Assembly (NCBI GenBank): GCA_020081605.1 | Contig: JAHREC010000011.1 | Span: forward strand, 2,418,001 to 2,482,000 | Reading direction: 5' to 3' | DNA from: Albifimbria verrucaria | Taxonomy: Eukaryota; Ascomycota; Sordariomycetes; Hypocreales; Stachybotryaceae | DNA: 64,000 nt | Shown here: positions 34,658 through 48,214 of the stretch, in pieces | Position numbering within the stretch: the stretch's first letter is position 1 | How the letters are laid out: every line of letters starts with the position of its first letter | Notes under the pieces: model-generated | Told to the model about the DNA's origin: nothing | Seen by the model: only the letters and a program-made list of their open reading frames with translations | Databases searched by the model: none | Translations under genes and position numbers: made by a program

Positions 34658-37600
34658 CGTGTCGGCAGGTTCGCGTTTCCGGTCGCTTCACAGGTGAGTG
34701 GGAAGACGGGACGGAGGACGGCGACAGCAGATACGAAGGCTTGGCTGCTGGTGGTTTGGGGAAAGTCGCAGACTGTGTAGGCCTGGAGGTGTGCGATGGT
34801 TGAATATCGTCTTTGTTTCTCGCCTCTCACTCTCAACTCCTAGCTCCTCGCTCGCACGCGCTCCCGTGGGGTTTAAAGTGTGTCTGCGGTGGACTCGATC
34901 GTGAACTTGGTCATTGGAAACGGTTGTATGCTAATCATGGAAGGGTTAAAAGGGTGGGGTTTTTGGGGGAGAGGCGCTCTGGGCCTCGGGGGTCTCGCTG
35001 GTTGAAGTTGCGATGTTCGTGGTTGATGAGAAGCTGGGTTTGCGATGTAGGTGGAGAGAGAGGAAGTCGGGAAGAATTAGTAGGTAGAAATGTAGAAGAG
35101 GGGAGGGAGGAGCGAGGTAGAGCTGCGGGAACCACCAGACCACTTTTGGGGGCTAATTTTTTGGATTGGAGGAGGGGGAAAGAACGAACGAGGAGAGAGG
35201 GAAAGAGACGGGAGGGGAGGGACGGACGGACAAGGGAGAGAGGGAGGGTGGCTGAGGACTGTCTGGTCAGTACAAGGTCTCAAAATGTGGCCCCTCGTCT
35301 AGAAGAGGAGCGTCCCCAGACCAGACAGGAGTACACAAGGTACAGCACACAACTTCAGGTTAGGCTGGGTTAGTGAGGTGGCCAGCGCACTACAGACCAT
35401 CGACCGCGCTGCGGTGCGGTGCGCTGGCACTGGCATGAGTAGTCAGCGGGGAGGGTGGTGGGGTGTGACAAGTAAGATGAGGCAGAGGGCGGGGCCCCAG
35501 CAAGGCCTCTAAACGGGTGTTGACACTGTCGCCGTCGATGCTATGCCCACCAGGACCTACCTTACAGTACCTTACCTTGCCTTGCCTTACCTCACCTCAC
35601 CTGCACCTGCACCCGCACCCGCACCCGAGGAGGTACCTATCGACCTGGCTGCTTGGCCGCCATGGGGCACGTACCGCCCACTGTGGTCGGGTATGTACCT
35701 ACATAAGGTACCTAGGTACGCATGCATGTGTAGGGTCAGGTCGGATCGGATCCCCTACAGAGTAGGTAGATACGTACTAGGCAGTCGGTGAATACAAGGC
35801 ACTGGACTGTATCCGTAATGCCTCAGGTTACCTCGTTAGGCAAGGTAGGCGAGCTTTGGAGGTGCTACGGGTACTAAGGTAGGCAAATGTAGTAGGCAGG
35901 TACATGGCATTGGGTCTGCAGCCTGCTAAACAATGCGTACCTGCATCCATCGACAATCGCAGTCGCGAAAGGACGGCGGGAGGCGGACCGCATTCATCTC
36001 ACACTCCTCGGCGACGAACAATGATGAAAACTCTGTCAGGAGAACCCAGCAAGCATACCGCACCTCTTCATATCGGTACCTTGCTTGACCCAAGTCAGCT
36101 CCCGAGGCGGAAAGGATGCTTCGCTCGAGTGCAGGGCGGCACGACACTCGACTTGTACCAAATAAGTGCAAGACATACTAGCAACCTGGGCGAGGTACCT
36201 AGCCAGGCAAGGGCTACTCAAACCGTCCCTCGCCTGGACTTGTAGGGAACAGCGCTGACGGGGCAAGCCTAGGCACAAACACGGGTACCGCCCAGTGTAC
36301 TGTACCCGCTCCCGCAAGGCCATGCCATGTACCTGTCGTACTATGTACCCTCCGCTCCGTGTGCACCGCGCCTTGGTAATGCCTGCTGCATCCCTGTGAG
36401 CCCGCCCGCCACTCTGCTTTCTTTTCCCTCCTCTCACTTATTCATGGCCAGAGCACATCTTCCTGGTTCCACGAAAAAACCCATGGTCCCTAAACAAACC
36501 GTCTTCTTCCAAGATCCGGCGGCCCAGCAGGCCTAGCACCCACTTGGGCGATGCACGAGGTGCAGGCGTTTGCCTGGCTCAATGCATCATGTCGCATTGC
36601 ATCAGCAACCACCACAAACGGTAGGCCCATAACCAGCGTTACGTGGACATACGGCCAGCCACTCTGCGGTTCCAGTTCCAGTTCCATGTGCCTACCCAAG
36701 ATGGCCAACCAGCCCAGCCCGTAGCACAGCAGATGGCACAGCGATCCAACCACCAACCACCACCACCACCACCACCCGAGCCTCGGTCAGCGTGCTTCGT
36801 CTCCGCCATCACACACACGCACACGCTTGCTTCCTTGCGACAGACGGACTGAGGTGCTTTGCATCTGAAAAGGTGACAGGTCCGCAGGTCGATGTCCCCA
36901 CCACCTGTATCCCCTGACCATCATCCCCTCTTTCACCTGTTGTTGCTGCTGCTACTGCTGCTCCTCTTCCTCCTCCCTCCCTCCCTCCTCCTCCCTTCTC
37001 CCCCTACAGCACATGCCGTAACTGTTTATAGCACGGGGCTATCGTCGCCTTAGCTGTGTTCCAGAGGATCCGTACAATCATCATGGACATGGCTAGCGGG
37101 GAACGTCTAGTGGTCCCCGGAGACGCGCCTCACCCAGTCCAGGGCAGATCCAGGCGACACGACAGCGCGTCATGTCATAAAACCGCCTGTCATAGCGATC
37201 CCGCTTCCAGAGCACCGGCGCGACAGGACCTTGCGTGTCCCCTCCCTCCCACTTCCACTCCCACTCCCATCCCAAGTCGGATCCACAATAAGCAAAATGA
37301 AGCCCCAGGGCTCCTTTGCTTTTCCAAGAAGCACCGGTGGCGGGTCCTGTGTCAGTGTCTTTGTCACGTCCCGCATCGCAACGCACTGTACCAGATGGCG
37401 GTCACTCACCGCCACGAGTCCACAGTCCGACTCCTCATCGGCACGGTATACGGCTCCCCAAACAGCACCTGGCACACTCGAGTCAGAGCAACTAATTTCG
37501 CTGGATTCCCGTTTATCAACGACCTGAACACCCTTCCTTGACGTGCTGACTGCTGGGCTTTTCTTGGTACGGGATCCCACCCCTTTTCTTCCTGTCTCCT

Positions 37601-40600
37601 CCATTTCTCATTCGGACAGTCCGTGGCATCCATGTCGCCTGGGTAACTTGAGGATTGCGCCCCGAGTCCGTCGCCCCGTACTGTATGACATCTCGTTTCC
37701 GGCGGGCTTCTACTCGTTTTCTCGAGCATTAGGAGAAGCTGACCAGGGGCTCCATTGTGGGTTTTTGTGCCAGGGGACCTTGCAGGCGCTCACCAGCTCC
37801 GGTATCGACGGAGCGCCAGAGTCCACACAGCAGACGGCGGTGCCAATGGGGAGCGGACGCGAGGATTTTACGGTGACCGACCGCTCCTTTACCAAGCGGT
37901 AAGGCATGTGTGCCATTGGAATGGCATCGAATCTTTATCTGCGCATTCCAGGGTTCGCAATGCAGATGTGGTGCTTGCTGCCCGGCGGTCTCGTGACCAA
38001 GACCGAGCAAGCAGGTCCAGCGCGAGGAACCCACCCGACTGCAAGCTTTAAACCTCGAGTGGGCACTGAGAGGGGAAGATGGAACGTGGAGCTCTGGCAC
38101 TAGGGAACGTCCCGGTGTCCCGTCGATTCTCGCAGTGTCAGGTTAGTACAGTAATTCCAGTCCGGTCCCAGTGAGGGCCCGGGAACAGCTCTCCTCTAAT
38201 TTTTTTCCATCTACATCGAGCAGAGGAGGATACGCGCCGTCCCGGCTCTCCCGAGGCGGCCAGGAGATTAACAGAAGTGGTTGGACCGCTGCCAAAATTA
38301 ATAAGTCGTGTTTCTTATGGTGTGTTCATCCCTGCCGTTCCTCTTCACAGCACGGCCAAGCCCAGAGCCACCCCTGGCCATGAGATTAGTACACACATGT
38401 GTAAGCTACTAAATGTGGCCCAGTTACTAACGAGTCCTCTTAGCAAGTCGTCATTGACATTGACGCGAAAGTGGGCTGTCGCGCGCACCCAGAAACGTCG
38501 GTTCCAGTAGGCTTCCGTGTCCACCTTTTCTTTCTCTCCTCCTCACCCTCACCCCGCCTAGAGCGCACCCCGCAACCGACGGACGCTTCTGCCCAGCAAC
38601 CAGCAGGGCCGGTCCCTCGTTAGTCCCAGGCATTTAGCTTCCTTTGGCCGAAAGTGGTGCTGTGCCGGAAATAAAGACCCCGTAATTCATGTGTTTCCTT
38701 GAGATGGGCCGGCCCTTCGGTAGAGCAGGTCTTTTAGCCTTGACGACGATGTCGTATGGCTGACCAAACATGACACCGGGAGAGCATCTGAATGCGCAAA
38801 CTTGAGGCGATCGCGACTTTTCTATCCCAAAGTGCGACGTGGGAAAAAATAATTCGATTCGCTGTGTCACCTGGAAAAAGGGGCAGGGTCTGACATGCGT
38901 GCGGATCTCTTATGTGCATGGAGCTGATGCTATGCATCTTTCACCTCATCGGTGAGTAATTCACACAAGATATGTAAGACAAGCATGAGCCACGGCAATG
39001 CTCCGTGCTGGGCCTTCCTCTTCTGTTTGGTCAAGAGACGCCGGGTCACGGTGGATGGCGAGAAGGCCTCTGCCGTCCTCTACTCACCACTCACGGTTAG
39101 TCCTTGCTCTGTGCGTGCAGCAGGGGCGGCTGGTCGGACCCGCGCGCGGGTGCGCTTCCGGTACCAGGAGCATTCGTTTGGGACGGCTTGCGACAGGCTC
39201 CACGTGGTTTCGTGGCCACCGGTGGAGTGCTGGGTTGTGCCTACTCCTGGAATCAAACGGCATGGATGCCTCATCTCGGCATAGCCTGCCCGTCGTCCGT
39301 AGCCTCCGCGGTCGGGGCAGGAATAGGGCCCGCGCATTGAGATTGAGAATTGGAAGGCGTTTTGGAACGCTTCAGATGAGTCAGTGATGGAGTCGGTGTA
39401 GGAGTGCGGTCTTTGAGTGGGATACTTCCCGAGAGCCATTATGCCGGGTCCACTCTAAAGTCGACATGGAAGAGATGATCTCCATCACAGAATGCAAATT
39501 TCCTTCGGTGTTACGACGAGCTTAGCTCGTATGTGTGAGAGTAGTGAATCGCACGCCCGTGGTCATTTTTTCTTCTTCTTTTTGATACGCTGTCGCCAAG
39601 GACATCACGCAACAGCAACCTTCTCGATGTTCTGGAATATTGAAGCCTGTCAGATACATTAACGATACTGACGCAGAAATGTCGAGAACAGCCAACAGGA
39701 ACACCGAGTGCCTATAATCTATTTCTGGTTGTGGAAGGCCTTGACTCGAAGATGTCCTTGGGATACGGGAGTAAATTGAAGATTTCGAATGGAAACCCTG
39801 TGCTTGACATGGAGTACATCGTAGATTGGATGATTTGAGAACCCAAGCCTGTGGAGCTACCGGAAGTGTCATGATCGGGGTGAATTCTAGCAAGAATAGG
39901 AGCCTTTCGCCCATGTTCATCTCGCTTCCGGACACTCGGTTCATTGATGGCGTTTCGCCCACGACACCCTTGCGCTTCGCCACGGCTGAGGCATCTTCTC
40001 GAATGATTCGGTTTCATGCTCGCCCTTAGCCTGGTCCTGACCCTTGGACTTGTCACTGAAGGGGTGTCTTTGTTTGACCCCCATCGATGAGGATATGCAT
40101 AACGTACGGAGTATGTGAGGTGTATGCCCTTTGCTGCGATTTACTGTGAATTCTCTGTCGGTGGGTCAATCCTTGTATCATAATTAGTCTTGCACATATA
40201 ACCATCCGCCACCAGTCGCTCGAGATGAGGTTCGGGTGATAAGGCCTTGTTCTAGCATGTGACATTTATAGCTAAAGTCATGCGCAGTGTCTTCGGTGGT
40301 GGATATGACCGTATTGGGTTTTAGAGTCTTAAATATTGGGTTGAGTGTTCTTGTCACATTTGTGTTCTGCAATTGATCCTTTGAGCGAACACATCAACAT
40401 GCTCAGCGCTTGCAGATGAGGTCGCTCAGAATCGTGGGGGTTCTAGCAATATTCAACTTTGACCAGTCACCACGCCATGTGCACGACATCGGCACAAGGC
40501 ATGATGGCTATTCGACAAGGGGTGCTATCGGTTTTACCAAGCGATACAAAGGAGGACATTGAGGGAAAAATCCGTGCCAGCTTCATTCTCGAGGTGGGTA

Positions 40601-42082
40601 CAACATGGCAGCCGGGCTTCCTAGATAGAAAGCTCCTATCCCTAGTATTATATTCCGTACCAGGATGTAAGCAGGAATGCTCTCGTTGTACGGGTGGTCA
40701 ATATCGGTATCTTCCTTGGCGATCAAAAAGTCATGCAATGGGTATTTGACTTGATGTGAAGGGATGATTCTGGAAGACGGTGATTTTATTCAAGCAGCTT
40801 TGCTTTTCGTTGTGGATCGCGAGAGAGGCGCTTGAGCCATGGGAATAGATTGTCCGACTACAGTAGCCAAGGGTAGCAATACACAAGTATACTATGTAGC
40901 AATGTAATAGACAGATGCAGGTCTTGATTCTTCTTCTACACGGCTTGTCTTAGGACTGTCGCACAGCAGCAGAGTCCCTGTAGCGCTGCATCGATATTTT
41001 GTCACATATGAGCGGCTCAATGTGCAATAAGACTGGTTGTAATAACCGTTATTGATCGAGGTTGAAATTAACGTGTTGAACTAGCCCAAAACAAACACAC
41101 GGCTGTGGTCTGGCACTATATTCCGCCGAATAAGAAAAGAAAAGGCTGAAAATTTTTCATCAAAAGAAAAAGAAGAAGAAAAAGACGCAGACAAAACAGA
41201 AAAAGAAACGAAGGAGATAAAAGGAAGACGGAAATCCCACCATCACGGTAACATCTCCATGGAGCAGAAAGCGAGGCTGGTCGGGTAAACATGGACGAGC
41301 CGATAGGGGCGGTCTCAGGACTAGGACTGCACATATAGGGTAGGTGGGCTGCGAGTGGTACGTTTGGGTTGCGCTAGAAATGGAGCAGACGCTTATGTGT
41401 ACTGCACTATTGGGACTCCTGGCCTTCCCACAACCGGATTGGTGACTGCATTAGCGGCCAAGTTAGCTGTGTACTTGTTTTAGGGGAGGGTTGCAGCCAG
41501 TCTCCTGTAGGACAGGCTGGATGTCGAATACATCCAGAGCCCTCGCCTCCACCAAAGGACCAACCAACGCCAGTCCCTTCGAACGCATGCGTCTCCGTCG
41601 CCTCAGCGCCTCGCCCTTCGATACCAACGAGCACTGGATCTCCTGTTGATGCTTTATTGCCTCAGCAGCTGGCTCTCCGCCTGCTTCATCCATCGTCGGT
41701 GACCCTCTCTCCTCTCCTCCTGTCTCCCCACCTCTGTGCCTCGCCCTTGGCCTGTGCTCGGCGCGATAAGGAGTCAGACAATCCCGTTGCAGAAGCAGGT
41801 TGCTCAACCTCCCCACGCTCCTTGACAACGACTTGGACAGGTGCGGTCGCCAATCAGTCTTGCACCGCGCTTCAACCCCCGAGAGCCCTCGGCTGGACCA
41901 TGTTCTGAGGTTGATTTCCCTTTCGCTGCATCTGGCTTCACTGACCGCTCTGTCGGTACGCCCGCCCAAGCCTTGTCGATCCTCGTCTTCTCCTTCATGT
42001 TGGCCCTCGGCCCCTTGCATTCCTGCACATAACTGTTGAAACATCCCGGCTTTGCTTGTATTCTTATTTCCGCCCGCCTCTC
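34658..42082. other. 7.4-kb region without a convincing gene
   Basis: This is the common upstream region of the C2H2 gene (-) and the Cdc25-type gene (+). It holds purine-rich stretches (35040-35250), a dense TACCT/AGGTA cluster (35560-36330), and (CT)- and (CAC)-type simple repeats (36750-37010). A possible minus-strand coding remnant lies at 39712-40740. Frames of 60-190 codons exist but show no recognised domain or consistent splice structure. The last 400 bases are pyrimidine-rich and probably the CDC25 leader. Confidence 0.5.
35560..36330. repeat. TACCT/AGGTA motif cluster with CCTTG/CACCTG repeats
   Basis: The region starts with tandem CCTTACC, CTTGC and CACCTG/CACCCG units (35565-35630). 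It continues with repeated GGTACCTA-type palindromic words at about 35630, 35696, 35708, 35880 and 36195. Confidence 0.65.
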
Positions 42083-45000
42083 ATGAACGGCATCGCAGGT
42101 ACGGCGCCGCCAGGCGCCATGTATGTGCGCGCCCTGTACGACTACGAAGCCGACGACAGGACGAGCTTGAGCTTCCACGAGGGCGATATCATCCAGGTCA
42201 TCACCCAGCTCGAGAGTGGCTGGTGGGACGGCGTCATCAACGGCGTCCGCGGCTGGTTCCCAGCAATTACTGCCAGATCATAACAAGCCCCGACGAGCTG
42301 CCTGACCCTCTTCCAAACGGCCAAATCGACCAAGTCGAAGAAGAAGTGGAGGAGGCCGAGGTCTACGAGGAGGTGTACGATCAAGAGGACGATGATGAGA
42401 TAGATGGGCTCAACGGCTTGCCATTGGAAAATGTCGACCCGGGCAGCCAGTCTCGTGCCGACTTCTGGATCCCTCAGGCCACTCCCGATGGTCGTCTCTT
42501 CTACTACAACATGATGACGGGTGACCGTAGCATGGAGTTGCCTCTCGAGTCGCCCGTCTCAGCGGCCGAATCAGGCCCTCGTGATCGTCTCAATGTGATG
42601 ATACCGGACAGGACACGCCCGCCTCCAGAAATGATGGCGAGAGGTTTAACCCAGGACGAAGATGAGGATTCTGCCACCTCTGCTTCCGAAGCAGAAGGTG
42701 AATCCCTCATGTTCCCGCCCAGACGTATTATGGTATGTCAAACCATGCCTTCACCAAGAATTTCCTAACAGTTTTATAGACTCGAAACAGAGCCTCCTCT
42801 GGTGCACTTCTTTCTCCCTCAGCATCTATGGACTCCATCAACGGAGTTTCTCCTATCGGTCGCCCAAGAAACGACACGCTGAACCTTCCTTCAGGCCAAA
42901 CACCCAACATCGCCTCAGCTACCTCCTTCACCAGTACCACCTACAACCTCCCTACCACGGCTACCGTGCCTCGGTCGTTCTTTGATGACGGGTCTACGCC
43001 TCCGCTGACCTGGTCTCTTCTTGTTTCAAACATGAAGAAGGCAATTGACCGATATCGTGAGGCTATAACGACTAACAGCCGATCGGAGTATGTTGCCAGG
43101 GCTGAGGATATTTCTGATCACTTGCGATTGCTCCTCGCCGCGGGCTCTGGAACCACAGACAACCACTCTGGCCAGCCTTCCATCATCTCCAGCAACAAGG
43201 CCCTCTACCCGCATTTCCGAGACATGATGTCCAAGTTCTCTAAGCTTGTTATTTCTTCTCATATCGCAGCCGCCGACTGGCCCAACGCCGAGTCTGTGCA
43301 GAAGTGCCTGCAAGAGGCAGAGGGTGTTCTACTCGGAGTCTTCAGTTATGTGGAAGTTGCAAGACAGCAAAGGGGCGAGGAGATCCCACGCCTGTTCCCT
43401 GGTTTCGTTATTGGTAGTACTTCTGGCGGCAGCTGGCAGAACAACGGCCTGGGAGTTCACGACCCCATCACATCAAACTTCTTGGAAGACGACGAGGGTG
43501 TGGTTGAGCCCACGGCTATTTTGGATGGGAAGCTCCTGGAACGACTTGACGAACAGAAGCGAATGCTCGTTTCGAGCATTAGGGAGCTTGACAAGAGTCT
43601 TATTGCCACGGATAAAATCATCACACCCTTCCGCCACGAGGTTCTCGGTAACAATGTCTGCTCTGCTGGTGGACGGGTTGTGGAGACCTTCAAGTCATGG
43701 ATCGCCATGATCGAGTCTATTGATCTTTCCTCACTTGGCAACAGCTTCCAGACCCCCAACTTGTCGACTTCAGCACCAACAAACAGACTCTTTATGATAG
43801 TATCTCTGATTTGATTCTGGGCTGCCAGGCGGTGGCTGGTCCGTTGGCGGATGAGTGGTCCGAGGTGAAGGGAGAAGCCCTGGAAAACCGCTTGGACTAC
43901 GTCCGACAGTGTGCCAGGGCTCTGGAGACCAACTCATCACACATTGGCTTCTCCCTGCAGCTGTTGTCCGAGCAAGTCCAGATCAACATCCAACAGAACA
44001 ACCATGATCAGGTCGGATCACGATTTAGGGATGAAAACCCTCAGCGGAACACACTTCAGAGAGGCGACACTATGCCCTATGAACGCCCGCACCAACGATC
44101 TGATTCGAGGACGGGAGCCGCTAGGCCACCACTTATATCATCACAATCCTTCACAGATGGAGACAACTCGCCTACCGGCCTCCGCCGAGGTGGTCCTTCT
44201 TCAAAGGCATACAAGATCCTTGGCGAAGATCCTCACCTATTACAAGCTCCCAGTCAGATGATCTTCCTGAATTCCTGCGCCTCGATTACGAGCACGACGT
44301 GTCCTGGGATACCAAGTCAGCCTTGCCTAGTGTCAAGGGCGGCACGCTGCTCGCTCTTGTGGAGCAGCTGACTCGTCACGACAAGCTTGACTCTAACTTC
44401 AAGGACACTTTCCTCCTTACCTACAGGTCGTTTACCACGGCCCGTGAGCTTTTCGAGCTGCTGGTCAAGCGTTTCAACATCCAGCCTCCTGAGGGCATCA
44501 GCCAGCAAGACTACGAGATGTGGCGTGATCGCAAGCAGAAGCTTATCCGATTCCGTGTGGTTAACATCTTGAAGAGTTGGTTCGAGAGTTCGTGGATGGA
44601 GGACTACAACGAGGAATCTAAGCAGTTGATTCGGGACGTGTACACATTTGCACGAGACACCGTCAAGTCGACAGACACCCCTGGTTCTGCGTCATTGATG
44701 GCGATCCTGGATCAAAGGCTGAGTGGCAAGGAGGTTGGTGCCCGACGAATGGTGATGACGGTCAACCAAAACACACCTCCTCCCATCATGCCCAAGAACA
44801 TGAAGAAGCTCAAGTTCCTCGACATTGATGTGACAGAATTTGCTCGACAGCTCACAGTCATCGAGTCTCGCCTGTATGGCAAGATCAAGGCCATGGAATG
44901 CCTCAACAAAACGTGGCAGAAGAAGGTCGGCGAGGGCGAGCCCGACCTGGCGCCCAACGTCAAGGCTTTGATTCTCCACTCCAACCAGATGACCAACTGG

Positions 45001-45876
45001 GTAGCGGAAATGATTCTTGCGCAGATGGACGTAAGGAAGCGTGTGGTTGTGATTAAACATTTCGTTGCTGTTGCTGATGTACGTCGACCCCTGCCCGCAC
45101 CCACTTGCACCCACCTGCATTCCAGGCTGATTTACTGACCCCATGCAGAAATGCCGGAGCCTCAACAACTTCTCTACGCTAACGTCGATCATATCGGCAC
45201 TGGGTACCGCCCCCATTGCCCGTCTCAAGAGAACGTGGGACACGGTTCCACAGCGCACGCACAGTGTGCTCGAGACGATGCGTCGGTTGATGGCCAGCAC
45301 CAAGAACTTTGGCGAGTACCGCGAGACCCTTCACCACGCGAACCCACCGTGCATTCCTTTCTTCGGTATATACTTACCCCACTAATTGTTTCGCGGACGT
45401 GCCCTTGTTGACGTGTGCCTAGGTGTGTATCTGACGGATCTTACGTTCATCGAGGACGGTATCCCGTCCATTATCAAGAAGACCAACCTGATCAACTTTG
45501 CCAAGCGAGCCAAGACGGCAGAGGTAATTCGTGACATCCAGCAGTATCAGAATGTGGGTTACTCGCTGCAGCCGGTCCCCGAGCTGCAGGATTACATTTT
45601 AAGCAACATGCAAGCCGCGGGTGATGTACACGAGATGTACGACAAGAGCTTGCAGGTTGAGCCGCGTGAACGAGAGGACGAGAGGGTAGTAAGGTACGTA
45701 GCATTGAAGGATACCCCTACTTCGTATGGGGCGACCTTTTGGCATTGAAGGGTGTCAGGAAGCAGGAGAGCACATGTGCTAGGGTGTCCCACTTTCCCGG
45801 AACTCCTAAAGAAAGACATTTACTTACCAGTTCTCTTCTTCCTCGCAGGGTTTTGGCTGAATCCGGTTTCCTCTGA
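42083..45876 (+). CDS. CDC25: Cdc25-type Ras guanine nucleotide exchange factor
   Basis: This protein activates Ras by GDP release at the plasma membrane, upstream of cAMP/PKA signalling. Exons are 42083-42732, 42780-45078, 45149-45365, 45423-45693 and 45849-45876. The first ATG (42083) gives MNGIAGTAPPG, followed at once by an SH3 domain (YVRALYDYEADDRTSLSFHE ... ESGWWDGVINGVRGWFPSNY). A WW-like segment (DFWIPQATPDGRLFYYNMMT) follows, then a long linker, the RasGEF_N domain (VKGGTLLALVEQLTRHDKLD; FLLTYRSFTTARELFELLVK) and the catalytic RasGEF domain (LDIDVTEFARQLTVIESRLY; KCRSLNNFSTLTSIISALG; GVYLTDLTFIEDGIPSI). The end is VLAESGFL. Slips at CCC 42259-42261 (inside SH3), near 43765 and near 44235 break the frame. 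Confidence 0.94.
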
Positions 45877-47215
45877 GTGGCGGGAGATTAAGCAGGTGGC
45901 AACCTCCCGCCTCCCGAGCCCGCCCACGACCAACAAGTGCGCTCGCGGGAGCCAGCAGCCCAGCTCCCGCCCGGTAGTGCGATCATATCGACGAAATGCA
46001 GCGCCACTCGAGCCAGGACGGACGAATGGACGGGAGGTATCGCCAGCCACGAAGCGCGGAGCAAGGTATGGTTTGGTCCGGATTGCGCGAAGAGGGACGA
46101 GAGGCCTCGGAGGTCAACGGACCCCTGCAAGGTGGGATGGGGATAGGCGAGGTGTCACGACCACTGGTGCCAGTCCCAACAGTCGGAGAGATTAACTGAC
46201 AGGGCGGGGAGGAGCACACTACCACGATCTATCGGTTGGCCGGTCCAGGGATGCCAGGGATGTCGATTGGATAGACACGGAAGTGCGATGGGGAGGGTAG
46301 CCGTGCTCTTTGGGATCAATCTAGGATTGGACCAAGGATGGACGCCAGGTTCCCTCCGGTGGGTTTGCCAGCCCATCGAGTACGAAGATATGCGGGGTGG
46401 GAAGAGGGCATGCATGGGGTCGGCGCCACATGAGCTTGAAATCTACGACAGCAACTATGTTGATGGAAATGACCAAATGGAAACGGAGGGAAACGGAGGG
46501 AGGGCCGGGGCCATGTCATTTGAAACGCACATTTTGCCATGATAAATATACCCAAGAGAATATCTCTACTACAAAAGTCCTCAAGTTTTCATACTACGTG
46601 CGCGAGCAAGAATTCGTGATATAACGTTAATCCCTGAAGGGGAGGGGCTGTTAGTCGAGTAGTTTCCGGGGTGAGTGAGGATAAAGCCATTTACCCGTGA
46701 AGATTGCCGAGAGCACGCACACACGCACACACGCACACACACATACATGCGCCATGCGTAGCGGACGCAGCAGACCGTTTCATTCAAACGGGACAGCTTC
46801 ACACCCACTTCGGAGGCTGCTTCTCAAAACGTGAGGTTAATCTCGCGGAGGGGTTGATCGGACCGAGGGCGCGCGGGACGAAGTTGGATGGCGCAGGCGT
46901 GTCATGCATGAGACTCGGCGAGCCAGGGCCATGATGGTGGAGGAGACAACGAGCAGGAGTATCACGGAAATGGTTTTATTGAAGCATGAGGCATATTTGC
47001 AGGTTCGAATAGTGGTATTATTAATGATACACGCCAATTAATGGGGAATAACTAATCCTACAGAAAATCTGATTTTTTCCTCACGAAGGAGGACCGCATA
47101 GAGGGCATTAAAGAACAAGGAAAAAGACAGCAAGAAACATTACCGACCAGCGTTCAGCGCGAAGCCGGGGAGTCGTAATCGTCAAAAGCAAGAGTCACAT
47201 GCACTCCGCGAGGAT
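45877..47215. other. Convergent gene-free region
   Basis: This lies between the 3' ends of the CDC25-type gene and the disordered-protein gene. It includes a CA-rich microsatellite (46713-46745). No coding region was recognised. Confidence 0.55.
46713..46745. repeat. CA-type microsatellite
   Basis: CACGCACA and CACACA units run in tandem over about 33 bases. Confidence 0.8.
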
Positions 47216-48214
47216 CTAGTGCTTGTGAAGCTTAGCCTTGATGCGCTCGCCGAGGCTGGGCTTGTCCTTGCGGTGGCCTTTTGAGGAGGAGTCCTTCTTG
47301 CCCTCCTCGTGGTGGATGCCCTTTTCGTCCATGAGGCCTGGGGAGAAAGGAGGGTTAGTGATGGGGTTCTTGTATGATTCAAGGTGTTATAGGGAGTGGA
47401 GGGAGGAGTGAGACTTACGGTCGGCTTCCTTGCCGGCGCCGGGCTTAGTGGCGTCGAAGTCACCGCCGTCGGCGGCCAGTCCTGACGTCTTGACGTACAT
47501 CTGCCCGCTGCCCTTGCTGTCCGAGTCGTCGACGACGTCCTTGGCCTCGCTGGCGCCGGACTTGGAGCTGGACTCGGACGTCTTGGGAGAAGCCTCGTGG
47601 TCGCGGCCGGCATCACCGCCGTGCTCCTTGGCGACGACGTTGAGAGGTCGGGGCCAGGGCCCTTGATGTCAACCTGGGTGTTTTCATCCTCGGGCGCGCG
47701 GGTGTCGTTCTGCTGGGAGGTAGTGTCTGCAGGGGCGGGCTTGGCAGCGGCGACGTCTGTAGAGCCGGAGGTGGGGGTAGCGGTGTCTACCGAGCTAGAC
47801 TTGGGAGCGGCGGTGTCATCTGGAAGGGGCTTGGACGCAGCGGCGGCCAGAGAGGGAGATGGAATCGAGGTGTCGGCGTCCATGGCCCGGGGCTTGGCGT
47901 CGGTGGCAGTGACGGAGGGCTTGGTGGTGGTGGAGGTGGTGTAGTTTGAGTCGGCGCTGGGCTCGTAGTCGTGGCTACCACTCGAGCTTGTCCTGGACCT
48001 TTTCCTGCTCGGAGAGTCCTGGAAGGGTGGTCAGTATTTGGGCGGAGCTTGACTTACACGGTGAGAGGAGGAGCGGCTTACCTAGGTTGCCAGCATCGTA
48101 GGGCTGGCCCTTGGAGACGTCGCCGGTGGCGCCAGAGATGGGCTCCTTGTTGGCCTCGGGCTCTCCCCAGATGACCTTTGTGGCGGCAGCGGTTATGTTG
48201 CTGATGGTCTCCAT
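47216..48214 (-). CDS. Disordered, charged fungal protein (unknown function)
   Basis: The start at 48214 gives METISNITAAATKVIWGEPE, then ANKEPISGATGDVSKGQPYD and, after a small intron near 48020-48080, GLSEQEKVQDKLEW. The middle is low-complexity Ala/Ser/Thr/Pro/Asp sequence with no fold. After a frame slip near 47645 the reading continues through DVVDDSDSKGSGQMYVKTSG. An intron near 47340-47420 leads to LMDEKGIHHEEGKKD and a basic end, DKPSLGERIKAKLHKH, stop 47216-47218. This start and this basic end are shared by a fungal family often labelled 'glycine-rich cell wall structural protein', a label with weak support. The absence of a signal peptide argues against secretion. A stress-related role is only a guess. 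Confidence 0.72.
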
